From Massilia sp. YIM B02769 (lineage in GTDB: Bacteria; Pseudomonadota; Gammaproteobacteria; Burkholderiales; Burkholderiaceae_D), in NCBI RefSeq assembly GCF_030411995.1, contig NZ_JASNRC010000014.1, positions 111,389 through 175,388 of the forward strand: a DNA stretch of 64,000 bases. The letters are read 5' to 3'. A program made the translations under genes and the position numbers. Below, one piece after another: positions 1-11,312 of the stretch. Numbering within the stretch: position 1 is the stretch's first letter; every line of letters begins with the position of its first letter. The notes beneath the pieces were generated by a model. The model was not told the origin of the DNA, ran no database searches, and saw only the letters and a list, made by a program, of their open reading frames with translations.

Positions 1-109
1 AGGCCGGTTTGTCGGCGTCGAGGGTGGCGGCGAAGTACCCGCGCTGTTCCCACTCGGCGCGCCAGTATTGTTCGATGTCGGCGGGCTCGAAAGACTTGGC
101 TAATTCCAT
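1..109 (-). CDS. valS: Valyl-tRNA synthetase, N-terminal fragment
   Basis: Only the first ~36 codons are in the window; the gene runs off the left edge. The translation begins MELAKSFEP and continues through EQYWRAEWEQRGYF, the characteristic opening of class I ValS, which charges tRNA-Val in the cytoplasm. An in-frame ATG lies further upstream at 142, but it overlaps a TATAAT -10 box (141-146, minus strand), so transcripts would start downstream of it and the ATG at 109 is preferred. Identification rests on a short but distinctive segment. Confidence 0.8.
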   Translation of the reverse strand, partial: MELAKSFEPADIEQYWRAEWEQRGYFAATLDADKPA

Positions 110-140
110 GATGTGGCTGGTGTGTTTGGCGAAAACGATC

Positions 141-146
141 ATTATA
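141..146 (-). promoter_or_regulatory. Probable -10 box of valS
   Basis: Perfect TATAAT on the minus strand, about 32 bases upstream of the chosen valS ATG. A start of transcription near 134 would give a leader of roughly 25 bases. No good -35 is visible at 17 bases spacing. Confidence 0.5.
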
Positions 147-249
147 GAGGAGGAGGGCGGGCGTGCGGTCGTGGCGTCGGTGGATTTTCGGCGTTCGGAG
201 CGCGGCGGTTGGTGGCGCTGTTGCGTGTGCCTGTATCGGTTTTCATGAT

Positions 250-350
250 CCGCGTGGGAACGGGGTGCCCACCATACGGAACGCGCCGGCGGCATAGCGG
301 GCTTTTACACCGATGACGTCTCCCGTAGGGTGGGCTCTCGAGCCCACGCG
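250..350. repeat. Paired palindromic repeat, copy 1
   Basis: Two hairpin-forming units in inverted orientation: one ends in CCCACCATACG (~250-279) and one starts CGTAGGGTGGG and ends CCCACGCG (324-350). This is the first of about ten such loci in the window, all between genes. The centres of the two units differ here. The rest of 110-486 shows no convincing gene. Confidence 0.75.
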
Positions 351-486
351 AATTCAAGACACCACAAACAGCACACGCAACAGCGCCACTAGCGCCCGCC
401 TACCCTCACCAAATAACCCGCTCAATATTTATTTGCCAATCCCACCGCGCAAGCTATAATCCGCCCGCTGCCACAAGGCCGCAACG

Positions 487-566
487 CTAGGGGTCCTGCG
501 CACGAACTGCGCGGGTGAGAAATACCCTCTGAACCTGATCTGGATAATGCCAGCGAAGGGAAGCTT
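487..566 (+). promoter_or_regulatory. TPP riboswitch (THI box)
   Basis: The sequence carries the conserved thi-box blocks in order: AGGGGT near the start, GGGTGAGA, ACCCTCTGAACCTGATC, then TGGATAATGCCAGCGAAGGGA. These match the thiamin pyrophosphate aptamer. It lies about 80 bases before thiC and heads the whole thiamin operon, so high TPP should switch thiCSGDE off, in Gram-negatives usually by masking the thiC ribosome binding site. Confidence 0.95.
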
Positions 567-644
567 CCGAGAGTCCGGTCGTGCATCCGCACGCGCCTGT
601 ACATTCTCCGCCTCCTTTGCTGGCTCCTCACGCAAAGGAGCCAC

Positions 645-2558
<1,914 letters not shown>

Positions 2559-2560
2559 GC

Positions 2561-2764
2561 ATGCTCGACATCGAACTCAATGGTGAGGCTTACCGCCTGC
2601 CGGCGGGCCAGACGCTGGCCGACCTGGTGCTGGCGCTCGGCGTCGGCAAGCAGGCCGTGGCGCTGGCCGTGAACCGGCACGTGGTGCCGCGCCAGCAGTG
2701 GAACGAACGCCTGTTGCAACAACAGGACCGGGTAGACATCGTGCGCGCCATCGGTGGCGGCTGA
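2561..2764 (+). CDS. thiS: Sulfur carrier protein ThiS
   Basis: A 67-residue ubiquitin-fold protein that carries sulfur as a C-terminal thiocarboxylate for thiazole synthesis. The sequence starts MLDIELNGEAYRLPAGQTLADL and ends in AIGGG, giving the Gly-Gly tail that is adenylated and thiolated. Two starts are possible: ATG 2555 overlaps the thiC stop, while ATG 2561 has GAGG seven bases upstream and is preferred. thiG follows after 11 bases, matching the ThiS-ThiG working pair. Confidence 0.95.
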   Translation: MLDIELNGEAYRLPAGQTLADLVLALGVGKQAVALAVNRHVVPRQQWNERLLQQQDRVDIVRAIGGG

Positions 2765-2775
2765 AAGGACAAGCA

Positions 2776-3558
2776 ATGAACAACGACTTCCTCACCATCG
2801 CGGGCAAGCAGTACCGCTCGCGTCTCCTGGTCGGCAGCGGCAAGTACCGCGATCTGAACGAGACCCGCGAAGCCACCTTCGCGGCCGAGGCCGAGATCGT
2901 GACCGTGGCGATCCGCCGCGTGAACATCGGCCAGGACCCGAACGCGCCGAGTCTGCTCGACGTGCTGCCGCCGAAAGACTTCACCATCCTGCCGAATACC
3001 GCCGGCTGCTACAACGCGCGGGATGCCGTCTACACGCTGCAGATGGCGCGCGAACTGCTGGACGGGCACAAGCTTGTGAAACTCGAAGTGCTGGGCGACG
3101 AAAAGACCCTGTTCCCGCACATGCCGGAAACGCTGAAAGCGGCGGAGACCCTGGTGCGCGACGGCTTCGACGTGATGGTCTACTGCAGCGACGATCCGAT
3201 CCAGGCCCGCATCCTGCAGGAGATCGGCTGCATCGCGGTGATGCCGCTGGCGTCCCTGATCGGCTCGGGCATGGGCATCCTGAACCCCTGGAACCTGTCG
3301 CTCATCATCGAGGAGGCCAAGGTGCCTGTGCTGGTCGATGCCGGCGTCGGCACCGCATCGGATGCGGCAATCGCCATGGAACTCGGCTGCGACGGCGTGC
3401 TGATGAACACGGCGATTGCCGCCGCGCGCGAGCCGGTGCGCATGGCGCGGGCGATGAAGCTGGCGGTGCAGGCCGGGCGCGAAGCCTATCTCGCCGGACG
3501 CATGCCGAAACGCTTCGCCGCCTCGCCCTCCTCGCCACGCGAAGGCCGGATTACATGA
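2776..3558 (+). CDS. thiG: Thiazole synthase ThiG
   Basis: A 260-residue TIM-barrel enzyme that builds thiazole phosphate from DXP, dehydroglycine and ThiS thiocarboxylate. The Schiff-base lysine is in the VKLEVLGD motif (Lys 102), and the phosphate-binding VLVDAGVGTASDAA and GVLMNTAIA segments are present. AAAGGA precedes the ATG. Its stop overlaps the thiD start by four bases (ATGA). The DXP substrate comes from dxs at 35.8 kb in the same window. No thiO or thiH is seen, so the glycine-oxidising partner must be elsewhere. Confidence 0.97.
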   Translation: MNNDFLTIAGKQYRSRLLVGSGKYRDLNETREATFAAEAEIVTVAIRRVNIGQDPNAPSLLDVLPPKDFTILPNTAGCYNARDAVYTLQMARELLDGHKLVKLEVLGDEKTLFPHMPETLKAAETLVRDGFDVMVYCSDDPIQARILQEIGCIAVMPLASLIGSGMGILNPWNLSLIIEEAKVPVLVDAGVGTASDAAIAMELGCDGVLMNTAIAAAREPVRMARAMKLAVQAGREAYLAGRMPKRFAASPSSPREGRIT

Positions 3559-4370
3559 CGCTGCACATGACCCACCGTGCGAGCGTGCCGGCGGTGCTGG
3601 TCTTCGCCGGGCTCGACCCCGGCGGCGGGGCCGGCCTGGCGGCCGACGTGCTGGCGATTGCCGCCCAGGGCGCGCACGCGCTGCCGGTGGCCACCGCGCT
3701 CACCGTACAGGATAACAACCGCGTGCATGCCGTGCAGGCGGTCGACGCCGCCTTCGTGCTGGCCCAGGCGCAGGCCTTGGTCGACAGCGTCGAGATTCGC
3801 GCCGTGAAGCTCGGCATACCAGGCAGCCGTGCAAATGCCCGCGCGATTGCCGGCCTGCTGCGCGGCCTGCGCGAACGTCATCCCAGGCTGCCGGTCGTGC
3901 TCGACCCGGTGCTCGCCAGCGGCCATGGCGATGCGCTGGCCGAAGACGACCCGGTCGCGATCGTGAACGAGCTGCTGCCGCTGGCCAGCATCGCGCTGCC
4001 GAACGAACCGGAAGCCTGCGCTATCGCAGGCTTCCCCTGCGCTATCGCAGGCTTCCCCTGCGCCGTCGGCGACTTCCCCTGCGCGCACCTGCTGCTGACC
4101 GGCGGCCACGGCGACGGACGTGTCGTGGAAAACCGCTGGTACACCCACGGCCGCCTGGTTCGCCGCTGGCGCTGGCCGCGCCTGCCTGGCGCCTTCCACG
4201 GCAGCGGCTGCACGCTGGCAGCCAGCCTGGCCGGCCGCCTGGCGCACGGCGAAGCCATGGCGGCAGCACTCGACGCGGCCCAGGCCTACTGTCATGGCGC
4301 GCTCGCGCAATCGTTTGCCATCGCACCGGGCCAGCGCATCCCGCGCCGCTTTCTCTCATCCACCATGTGA
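3555..4370 (+). CDS. thiD: Hydroxymethylpyrimidine (phosphate) kinase ThiD
   Basis: A ribokinase-fold kinase of 271 residues that phosphorylates HMP and HMP-P. Visible motifs are the N-terminal FAGLDPGGGAGLAAD, VLDPVLASGHGDAL and the C-terminal GAFHGSGCTLAAS anion hole with the catalytic-type Asp replaced by His-Gly context. The start ATG overlaps the thiG stop; GAAGG lies nine bases upstream, and a second ATG at 3567 is possible. Oddity: a tandem in-frame 21-base repeat (4017-4079) inserts CAIAGFP twice plus a diverged copy right after the PNEPEA segment. Confidence 0.93.
   Translation: MTLHMTHRASVPAVLVFAGLDPGGGAGLAADVLAIAAQGAHALPVATALTVQDNNRVHAVQAVDAAFVLAQAQALVDSVEIRAVKLGIPGSRANARAIAGLLRGLRERHPRLPVVLDPVLASGHGDALAEDDPVAIVNELLPLASIALPNEPEACAIAGFPCAIAGFPCAVGDFPCAHLLLTGGHGDGRVVENRWYTHGRLVRRWRWPRLPGAFHGSGCTLAASLAGRLAHGEAMAAALDAAQAYCHGALAQSFAIAPGQRIPRRFLSSTM
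4017..4079 (+). repeat. In-frame 21-base tandem repeat inside thiD
   Basis: Three head-to-tail 21-base units at 4017-4037, 4038-4058 and 4059-4079. The first two are identical and the third is diverged. They encode CAIAGFP, CAIAGFP and CAVGDFP. The length keeps the frame, so ThiD gains at most 14 residues. Confidence 0.95.
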
Positions 4371-4379
4371 AGGAACACC

Positions 4380-5003
4380 ATGCGAGGCCTGTATCTCGTC
4401 ACCCCCAACTGGAACGACACCGAACGCCTGCTGGCCGCCACCGAAGCGGCCCTGCGCGGCGGTGCGGCACTGGTGCAGTACCGCCATAAAGATAAAGACG
4501 CGGACGCCGATGCGGTATTGCGGCTGGAGCAGGGCGCCGCGCTGCTGGCGCTGTGCCGCCGCCATGGCACGCCGCTCGTTATCAATGACCACCTCGATCT
4601 GTGCATGCACCTCGATGCCGACGGCGTGCACCTGGGCGGCACCGACCTCGCCATCGGCCATGCGCGGCGCCTGCTCGGCGCGGACAAGATCGTCGGCGCC
4701 TCCTGCTATGGCGAGCTGGCGCTGGCCCATGCGGCGCAGGCAGCCGGCGCCAGCTACGCGGCGTTCGGCGGCTTCTATCCGTCGCCGGTGAAAAAATACA
4801 CGTTCGTTACCGAGCCGGCGCTGCTGACCGAGGCGCGCGCGGAACTGGCGCTGCCGCTGGTCGTCATCGGTGGCATGACGCCGCAGAATGCGGCGCCGCT
4901 GGTGGCGCGCGGGGCGGACATGGTGGCGGCGATCACGGGCGTCTATGCCGAGGCCGATCCGGAAGCGGCGGCGCGCAGGTTCGGCGCTTTGTTCAACAGC
5001 TGA
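4380..5003 (+). CDS. thiE: Thiamin phosphate synthase ThiE
   Basis: A 207-residue TIM-barrel enzyme that joins HMP-PP and thiazole phosphate to thiamin phosphate, the last common step of the operon. Motifs: LVQYRHKD, LVINDHLDLCMHLDADGVHLGGTD, GASCYGE, FGGFYPSPVKK and VVIGGMTPQNA. It starts ten bases after thiD with AAGGA before the ATG. Length is normal. No clear terminator follows. Confidence 0.96.
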   Translation: MRGLYLVTPNWNDTERLLAATEAALRGGAALVQYRHKDKDADADAVLRLEQGAALLALCRRHGTPLVINDHLDLCMHLDADGVHLGGTDLAIGHARRLLGADKIVGASCYGELALAHAAQAAGASYAAFGGFYPSPVKKYTFVTEPALLTEARAELALPLVVIGGMTPQNAAPLVARGADMVAAITGVYAEADPEAAARRFGALFNS

Positions 5004-5122
5004 CAATTCCCTGTCCCGATGCGGACGGCGCAAGAATCCCGCACACGTTAAGATGCAAGGCGAATGGATGCAGAGCGCGATTCAGCATCTGCGTTTGCTA
5101 TTGTCGGGATGGGATTCGAAGC

Positions 5123-6217
5123 ATGGGTATTGCAGTCATCGGGAAGGGCCAGCCAGGGCGCATCGCCATCATCTACCAGGCCTTGCCGCCGCCCGTCATC
5201 GACGGCCTGCGCAAGGACCCCAAGCCCGGCGGCTATTCCGACAGCGGCGCCGACATCGCCTTCGCCCTGCGCCAGGCCGGCCACGACATCGTGACGCCGC
5301 AGGCCGACCCCGACCCGGCCGATGCCTTCGCCTGGGTCTTCCCCGACACACGGGAAGGCCTGCTGGCCGCCACCGAAGCGGGTGCGAATGTCATCTGGGC
5401 CAAAACGGTCCTGTTCGCGGGCCACCCGATCGAAGCCTTCCTGGCCAGCCACTGGATTGTCGGCCAGCCACCCGACCGCCAGGGGGCGGTCGACGACAAG
5501 TTCGCCACCAACGCGCTTCTGCACGCGGCGGGCTTGCCGGTGGCGCGCTCGGTCATGGTGGCGCAAGAGGAGAGCGCCGATGCGATCGCGCTCTCCGCGC
5601 TGTCGCCTGCCGTCCTGGCCAAACAGGGCCTGGCGTTTCCGCTGGTTGTCAAGCCGGTACGTGGCCGTGGCAGCCAGGGCGTATCGCGGGTAGCGGATTG
5701 GCCGGCGCTGTCCGATGAGGTGGCGGCCCTGTTCGAGGATGCCCTGTTCGGCGACCGCGCGATCGTCGAGCAATACCTGGCAGGCGAAGAACTGACCCTG
5801 ACGGTACTGCCGGCACAGGCGGGCGAGGGCGGCCAGCCGCTGGTGCTGCCGCCGGTGCGGCGCTTCAACCACGCCGACGGCATTGCGCCCTACAACGGTA
5901 CGGTTGCCGTCACCGCCAACAGCGCCGCCTTGACGCCTGAGGAATGCGCCGTGCAGCCGGTCGAACGCCTGATGCAAGCCTGTGCGGACACCTTCGTCCG
6001 GATCGGCGCCCGGGCCGCGATCCGCATCGATTGCCGCGCCAACGAACAGGGCGAGTACCTGATCTTCGACGTCAACATGAAGCCGAACATGACCGGCGCC
6101 GGGCGTCCCGGCCGCGAGGAACAGGACAGCCTGTCGGCCATCGCCGCGCGTGCGCTCGGCTGGTCGTACCCGGACCTGCTCGCACACATGCTGGCGGGCG
6201 CCTGGCGCAACCGCTGA
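5123..6217 (+). CDS. ATP-grasp ligase, D-Ala-D-Ala ligase-like
   Basis: The 364-residue protein has the layout of an ATP-grasp carboxylate-amine ligase: an N-terminal Rossmann-like part, a lid with FPLVVKPVRGRGSQGVSRV, an EQYLAGEELTLTVLP strand and the metal/ATP site IFDVNMKPNMTGAGRPG. The substrate cannot be read from sequence; ddl-type or amino-acid/peptide ligation is likely. The ATG at 5123 begins MGIAVIGKGQPGR. It stands alone after the thi operon, with a 119-base gap. Confidence 0.75.
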   Translation: MGIAVIGKGQPGRIAIIYQALPPPVIDGLRKDPKPGGYSDSGADIAFALRQAGHDIVTPQADPDPADAFAWVFPDTREGLLAATEAGANVIWAKTVLFAGHPIEAFLASHWIVGQPPDRQGAVDDKFATNALLHAAGLPVARSVMVAQEESADAIALSALSPAVLAKQGLAFPLVVKPVRGRGSQGVSRVADWPALSDEVAALFEDALFGDRAIVEQYLAGEELTLTVLPAQAGEGGQPLVLPPVRRFNHADGIAPYNGTVAVTANSAALTPEECAVQPVERLMQACADTFVRIGARAAIRIDCRANEQGEYLIFDVNMKPNMTGAGRPGREEQDSLSAIAARALGWSYPDLLAHMLAGAWRNR

Positions 6218-6325
6218 TCCCGGCTGGCGCCCCATTCGTCATCGCAGGCCGGCGCTTCGTCGGATAGCGGATGCGGACGGCGCAGCGCTGCGGCACTGTC
6301 GGGTTTTCAAGAAAGGAAACCCGAC

Positions 6326-6793
6326 ATGAACATGACCTGGATCGTAGCGGCCTGCCTGCTGGCGGCCGGCAGCAGCGCATGGGCAGCCGACAAGGCGCCG
6401 GCACAGCGCCAGCTCGAAGCCGATATCGCGGCCGCCGATGCGCGCCTGTTCGGAGGACTGAACGACCGCGACATCGGCCCGATGAAAGCAGGGTTCAGCC
6501 GGCGTCTGGAGTTCTACCACGACCGCAGCGGCTTCACCAGCTACGCCGAGAACATCGCCGCCTTCGAGCGGAACTTCCGGGCGGCGAACCGGATCCGGCG
6601 CGTCGCCATGCCCGAAACGGTCGAAATCTTCCCGGCCGGCCCGGATCACGCCATGCACATCGGCCGGCACCGCTTCTGCAACCAGCCGTCGCCGGCGGAA
6701 AAAGAAGAATGCAGCGTGTACCGCTTTTCCATGGTGTGGGAGCGCGAGGACGGCCAGTGGAAACTGCTGAGGGTGCTGAGCTACGGTCATTGA
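6326..6793 (+). CDS. Secreted SnoaL/DUF4440-like protein
   Basis: 155 residues with a clear signal peptide (MNMTWIVAACLLAAGSSAWA, cleavage after AWA). The mature part resembles the nuclear transport factor 2/SnoaL fold: a helix with ADARLFGGLNDRD, a middle YHDRSGFTSY and a final strand pair YRFSMVWEREDGQWKLLRVLSYGH, typical of DUF4440 proteins. Function unknown, acting in the periplasm. AGGAAA lies upstream of the ATG. Confidence 0.7.
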   Translation: MNMTWIVAACLLAAGSSAWAADKAPAQRQLEADIAAADARLFGGLNDRDIGPMKAGFSRRLEFYHDRSGFTSYAENIAAFERNFRAANRIRRVAMPETVEIFPAGPDHAMHIGRHRFCNQPSPAEKEECSVYRFSMVWEREDGQWKLLRVLSYGH

Positions 6794-6888
6794 CAGAAAC
6801 GTTGACACGGAGGCCATTCTTAGTTGCACTAGTGAGACAGCAAACCAGCTGCGGCGCATTCCTTGTTTATTGCTGCAAAGCAAAAATA

Positions 6889-6894
6889 TATAAT
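6889..6894 (+). promoter_or_regulatory. Probable -10 box of cheW-mcp
   Basis: TATAAT in an AT-rich stretch 36 bases before the cheW start. The -35 is poor (TTTATT at 17 bases). No flagellar sigma-28 motif is obvious. Confidence 0.45.
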
Positions 6895-6929
6895 GCTCGG
6901 GACTTATCTATCTACTCACTGGACGGCAA

Positions 6930-7406
6930 ATGGACAATACCTTGATGAATGATGGCGTGCTCGAAGCCCTGGCCTTCAAGCTTGGCAACGAAGAATATGG
7001 CATCAAGATCCTGAAAGTGCAGGAAATCCGCGGCTACGAATCCGTGACCCGCATCGCCAGTGCGCCCGAGCACGTGAAGGGCGTGGTCAACCTGCGCGGC
7101 ACCATCGTGCCGATCGTCGACATGCGCATCAAGTTCAACCTGGGCACGCCGACCTACAACCAGTTCACCGTCGTGATCATCCTGAACATCCAGGACCGCG
7201 TGGTCGGCATGGTGGTCGATTCGGTGTCGGACGTGATCTCGCTGACCGCCGAGCAGATCAAGCCGGCCCCGGACATGGGCGGCGCGCTGAACACCGACTA
7301 CCTGATCGGCCTGGGCACGGTCGACGAACGCATGATCATCCTGGTCGACATCGACCGCCTGATGTCGTCCGAGGAAATGGGCGTCATCGACAGCATCGCG
7401 TCCTGA
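6930..7406 (+). CDS. cheW: Chemotaxis coupling protein CheW
   Basis: 158 residues, the usual CheW length. It links chemoreceptors to the CheA kinase at the inner membrane. The sequence has the typical AFKLGNEEYGIKILKVQEIRGYE opening, VKGVVNLRGTIVPIVDMR and VVIILNIQDRVVGMVVDSVSDV. It lies 19 bases before a chemoreceptor gene and is probably transcribed with it. No cheA is in the window, so it probably feeds a main array or an orphan receptor. Confidence 0.95.
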   Translation: MDNTLMNDGVLEALAFKLGNEEYGIKILKVQEIRGYESVTRIASAPEHVKGVVNLRGTIVPIVDMRIKFNLGTPTYNQFTVVIILNIQDRVVGMVVDSVSDVISLTAEQIKPAPDMGGALNTDYLIGLGTVDERMIILVDIDRLMSSEEMGVIDSIAS

Positions 7407-7425
7407 CGCGGCGCCGGAGCACACG

Positions 7426-9123
7426 ATGAAGCAGATGAAGGTGGGAACCCGCCTGGCGCTGGGCTTCGCGCTGGTACTGGCCATGCTGGTGGCCGTGATC
7501 GTCCTCGGCATCAGCAAGCTCGGCGCGCTGAACGAGGGCACCCGGCTGATGGCAAGCGACGCGTATCCGAAGGTGGTGCTGGCGCAAAGCCTGGCCGACC
7601 GCATCAACCGCACCGCGCGCACCGTGCGCGACGTGCTGCTGGTGAACGACGAGGAAGCCAACAAGAAGAACTTCACCGCGCTGGCCACGGCCCGCAAGGA
7701 ATCCGAGGAGATGTTCGACAAGCTCGGCACCCTGATCAGGTCGGAGAAGGGCGTGCAGAACCTGCAGGCCTACCGCGCCGCCTACGTCGAGTACATCGGC
7801 GCGATGGACCAGGTGCTCAAGCTGCATGCGGGCGGCGACCGCGACGCCGCCACCGCCTACCTGATGGGCCCCGCGCGCAAGCTGCAAAGCGCGGTCTTCA
7901 TCGCCTCGAACGAGGTGATCGAGCACCAGGGCGGCACCATGCAGACCACCTATGACGCGGCCGAGCAGACCTATGTCACCGGCCGCAACGCGATGCTGGC
8001 CCTGGGTGCGCTGGCGCTGGTCGCCGGCATCGTGGCCGCCACCATGATCACGCGCCGCCTCCTGAAGCAGCTCGGCGGCGAACCGGCGTATGCGGCCGAA
8101 GTCGCGGGCCAGATCGCGGCCGGCAATCTCGCCGTCGAGATCCACACCGGCGCCAGGGACCGTACGAGCCTGCTGTTTGCGATCAAGACCATGCGCGACA
8201 GCCTGGCCGGCATCGTCAGCCAGGTGCGCAGCAGCACCGAGACGATTGCCACCGCCTCGGCCCAGATCAATGCCGGCAACCAGGACCTGTCGAATCGCAC
8301 CGAACAGCAGGCTTCCTCGCTCGAGGAAACCGCGTCCTCGATGGAAGAGCTGACCTCGACCGTGCGCCAGAACGCCGACAACGCGCGCCAGGCGAACGGC
8401 CTGAGCGCCGCGGCATCAAACGTGGCCGTGCGCGGCGGCGACGTGGTGGCGCAGGTGGTCGAGACCATGGGCGCGATCAACGAATCGTCGCGCAAGGTGG
8501 TCGACATCATCGGCGTCATCGACAGCATCGCCTTCCAGACCAACATCCTGGCCCTGAACGCGGCCGTGGAAGCGGCGCGCGCCGGCGAGCAGGGACGCGG
8601 CTTCGCGGTCGTGGCCTCGGAAGTGCGCAACCTGGCCCAGCGTTCGGCCGGCGCCGCGAAGGAGATCAAGGAACTGATCGGCGCCTCGGTCGAGCGGGTC
8701 GACGCCGGCAGCGCGCTGGTGGCGCAGGCCGGATCGACGATGCAGGAAGTGGTCGAGAGCGTGCGCCGCGTGAGCGACGTGGTGGCGGAGATCAGTGCCG
8801 CCACGTCCGAGCAGAGCCAGGGCATCGAGCAGGTGAACGGCGCCATCGCCCAGATGGACGAGGTGACCCAGCAGAATTCGGCCCTGGTCGAAGAAGCGGC
8901 GGCTGCCGCCGAGTCGATGCAGGACCAGGCCGCAAGGCTGGCCGAGCTGGTGGCGGTGTTCCGCCTGGCCGAAGGGCAGGCTGCCGTCCCGGCGCCCAAT
9001 TCGGTTGCACGTCCGTCACGCGCCGCAATTCCGACGCCGCGCAAGACGCCGGCTGTGCGTCCCCAGTCCGCTGCGGCACGCAAGGAGCCGGTCATTGCCG
9101 GCAACGACTGGGAAGAGTTCTGA
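7426..9123 (+). CDS. Methyl-accepting chemotaxis protein
   Basis: A 565-residue Tsr/Tar-type receptor. TM1 is at about residues 10-32, a periplasmic four-helix-bundle sensor lies between, TM2 is near 190-212, followed by HAMP and a long signalling helix with the highly conserved tip DSIAFQTNILALNAAVEAARAG. The tail is Pro/Ala-rich and ends NDWEEF, an acidic-aromatic end like the NWETF tether used by CheR and CheB. The ligand is not predictable. Paired with cheW immediately upstream. Confidence 0.93.
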   Translation: MKQMKVGTRLALGFALVLAMLVAVIVLGISKLGALNEGTRLMASDAYPKVVLAQSLADRINRTARTVRDVLLVNDEEANKKNFTALATARKESEEMFDKLGTLIRSEKGVQNLQAYRAAYVEYIGAMDQVLKLHAGGDRDAATAYLMGPARKLQSAVFIASNEVIEHQGGTMQTTYDAAEQTYVTGRNAMLALGALALVAGIVAATMITRRLLKQLGGEPAYAAEVAGQIAAGNLAVEIHTGARDRTSLLFAIKTMRDSLAGIVSQVRSSTETIATASAQINAGNQDLSNRTEQQASSLEETASSMEELTSTVRQNADNARQANGLSAAASNVAVRGGDVVAQVVETMGAINESSRKVVDIIGVIDSIAFQTNILALNAAVEAARAGEQGRGFAVVASEVRNLAQRSAGAAKEIKELIGASVERVDAGSALVAQAGSTMQEVVESVRRVSDVVAEISAATSEQSQGIEQVNGAIAQMDEVTQQNSALVEEAAAAAESMQDQAARLAELVAVFRLAEGQAAVPAPNSVARPSRAAIPTPRKTPAVRPQSAAARKEPVIAGNDWEEF

Positions 9124-9139
9124 CCGGCCTGCTGGCCAG

Positions 9140-9251
9140 GTAGGGTGGACGGGTCCCCCGTCCACGCGGTGATCGCTCGCCGCAAGATCATCCGGCGCGA
9201 TATCGAGGCCGATAACGATCGACGCGTGGACGGGAAACCCGTCCACCCTAC
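9140..9251. repeat. Paired palindromic repeat, copy 2
   Basis: Left unit GTAGGGTGGACGGG...CCCGTCCACGCGGT (9140-9170) and right unit CGCGTGGACGGGAAACCC to CCACCCTAC (~9223-9251), in inverted orientation. Both units share the same centre, GGACGGG. It sits between the receptor gene and the ion channel. Confidence 0.85.
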
Positions 9252-9348
9252 ATGTCCGGCGCGGGCATGCCGGGCGCCGTCACATCGTGCCAGCCTTCTT
9301 CCGCGCTTTGCTTACAATAGCCGCATCCTGACCGACCCAGAAAAGCCG

Positions 9349-10017
9349 ATGCGTATCGTCCGCCTGCTCGTCCACACCCGGCGCCACCCGTCCGCCGTCC
9401 TCCTGATGGCCCAGCTGCTGGGCATGGCGCTGTATCCCTTCCTCGAGCGCACCCAGTTCGGCCACGTCGCCTTCAATGCCTTCGGCATCGTCATCCTCAC
9501 CTTCGCCACCAACATGGTGCGGCGCACGCCCGGCCATACCTGGATCAGCGCGACGCTGGCGGTGCCGATCATCGCGCTGCTGTCGGCCCAGATGCTGTTC
9601 GGGCTCGAATACCTGCAGCCCTGGTCCTCGGGCCTGGAAGCGTTTTTCTATTTCTACGCGGCCGCCAGCCTGATCGCCTACATGCTGGAAGACCGCAAGG
9701 TCACGCGCGACGAGCTGTTCGCCGCCGGCGCCACCTTCACCCTGCTGGCCTGGGGCTTCACCCACCTGTACATCGTGGTCCAGGCGATTGTGCCCGGTTC
9801 CTTTGCCTCGGCCGTGAACGCGGACCTGCCGCGCACCTGGACCGAGCTGAATTACCTGAGCTTCGCCCTGCTGTCGAGCACCGGGATCGGCGACGTGATT
9901 CCGGTGACCGTGCATGCGCGCGCGATCACCAGCATCGAGATGTTCGTCGGCGTGATGTACCTGGCCTCGGTGGTGGCGCGCCTGATCGGCCTGACGATGC
10001 AGCCTTCGTCCAAATAG
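9349..10017 (+). CDS. Two-pore-helix type ion channel protein
   Basis: 222 residues with several hydrophobic segments and a C-terminal pore module (Ion_trans_2-like): the pore loop LSFALLSSTGIGDVIPVT is followed by a final membrane helix. The selectivity filter reads TGIGD where K+ channels usually have TVGYGD. There is no ligand-binding domain. The ATG at 9349 is used because earlier in-frame codons run back into the repeat. A TACAAT -10-like box is at 9313-9318. Confidence 0.7.
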   Translation: MRIVRLLVHTRRHPSAVLLMAQLLGMALYPFLERTQFGHVAFNAFGIVILTFATNMVRRTPGHTWISATLAVPIIALLSAQMLFGLEYLQPWSSGLEAFFYFYAAASLIAYMLEDRKVTRDELFAAGATFTLLAWGFTHLYIVVQAIVPGSFASAVNADLPRTWTELNYLSFALLSSTGIGDVIPVTVHARAITSIEMFVGVMYLASVVARLIGLTMQPSSK

Positions 10018-10088
10018 GAGAGGGCGCGGCAAGCTTCGCCCCGGCTTGGTATGATGGCAAAATTCTTTTTCTTACATAGGAAGCACGC

Positions 10089-11195
<1,107 letters not shown>

Positions 11196-11312
11196 TTTAG
11201 CTGCAAATCTGTCGCCTGTTCCGCGAAAGCGACCGTTCGTCGCAGAATGCGGGCAGGCGCCCATCGCCTGTTCTACTCTTTCTCCATCGACCATCCGTTC
11301 ATGGAGAAAGAC

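Noticed and set aside
107..142. Upstream ATG at 142 as the valS start
   Set aside because: It overlaps a perfect TATAAT box, and the family N-terminus begins at the ATG at 109.
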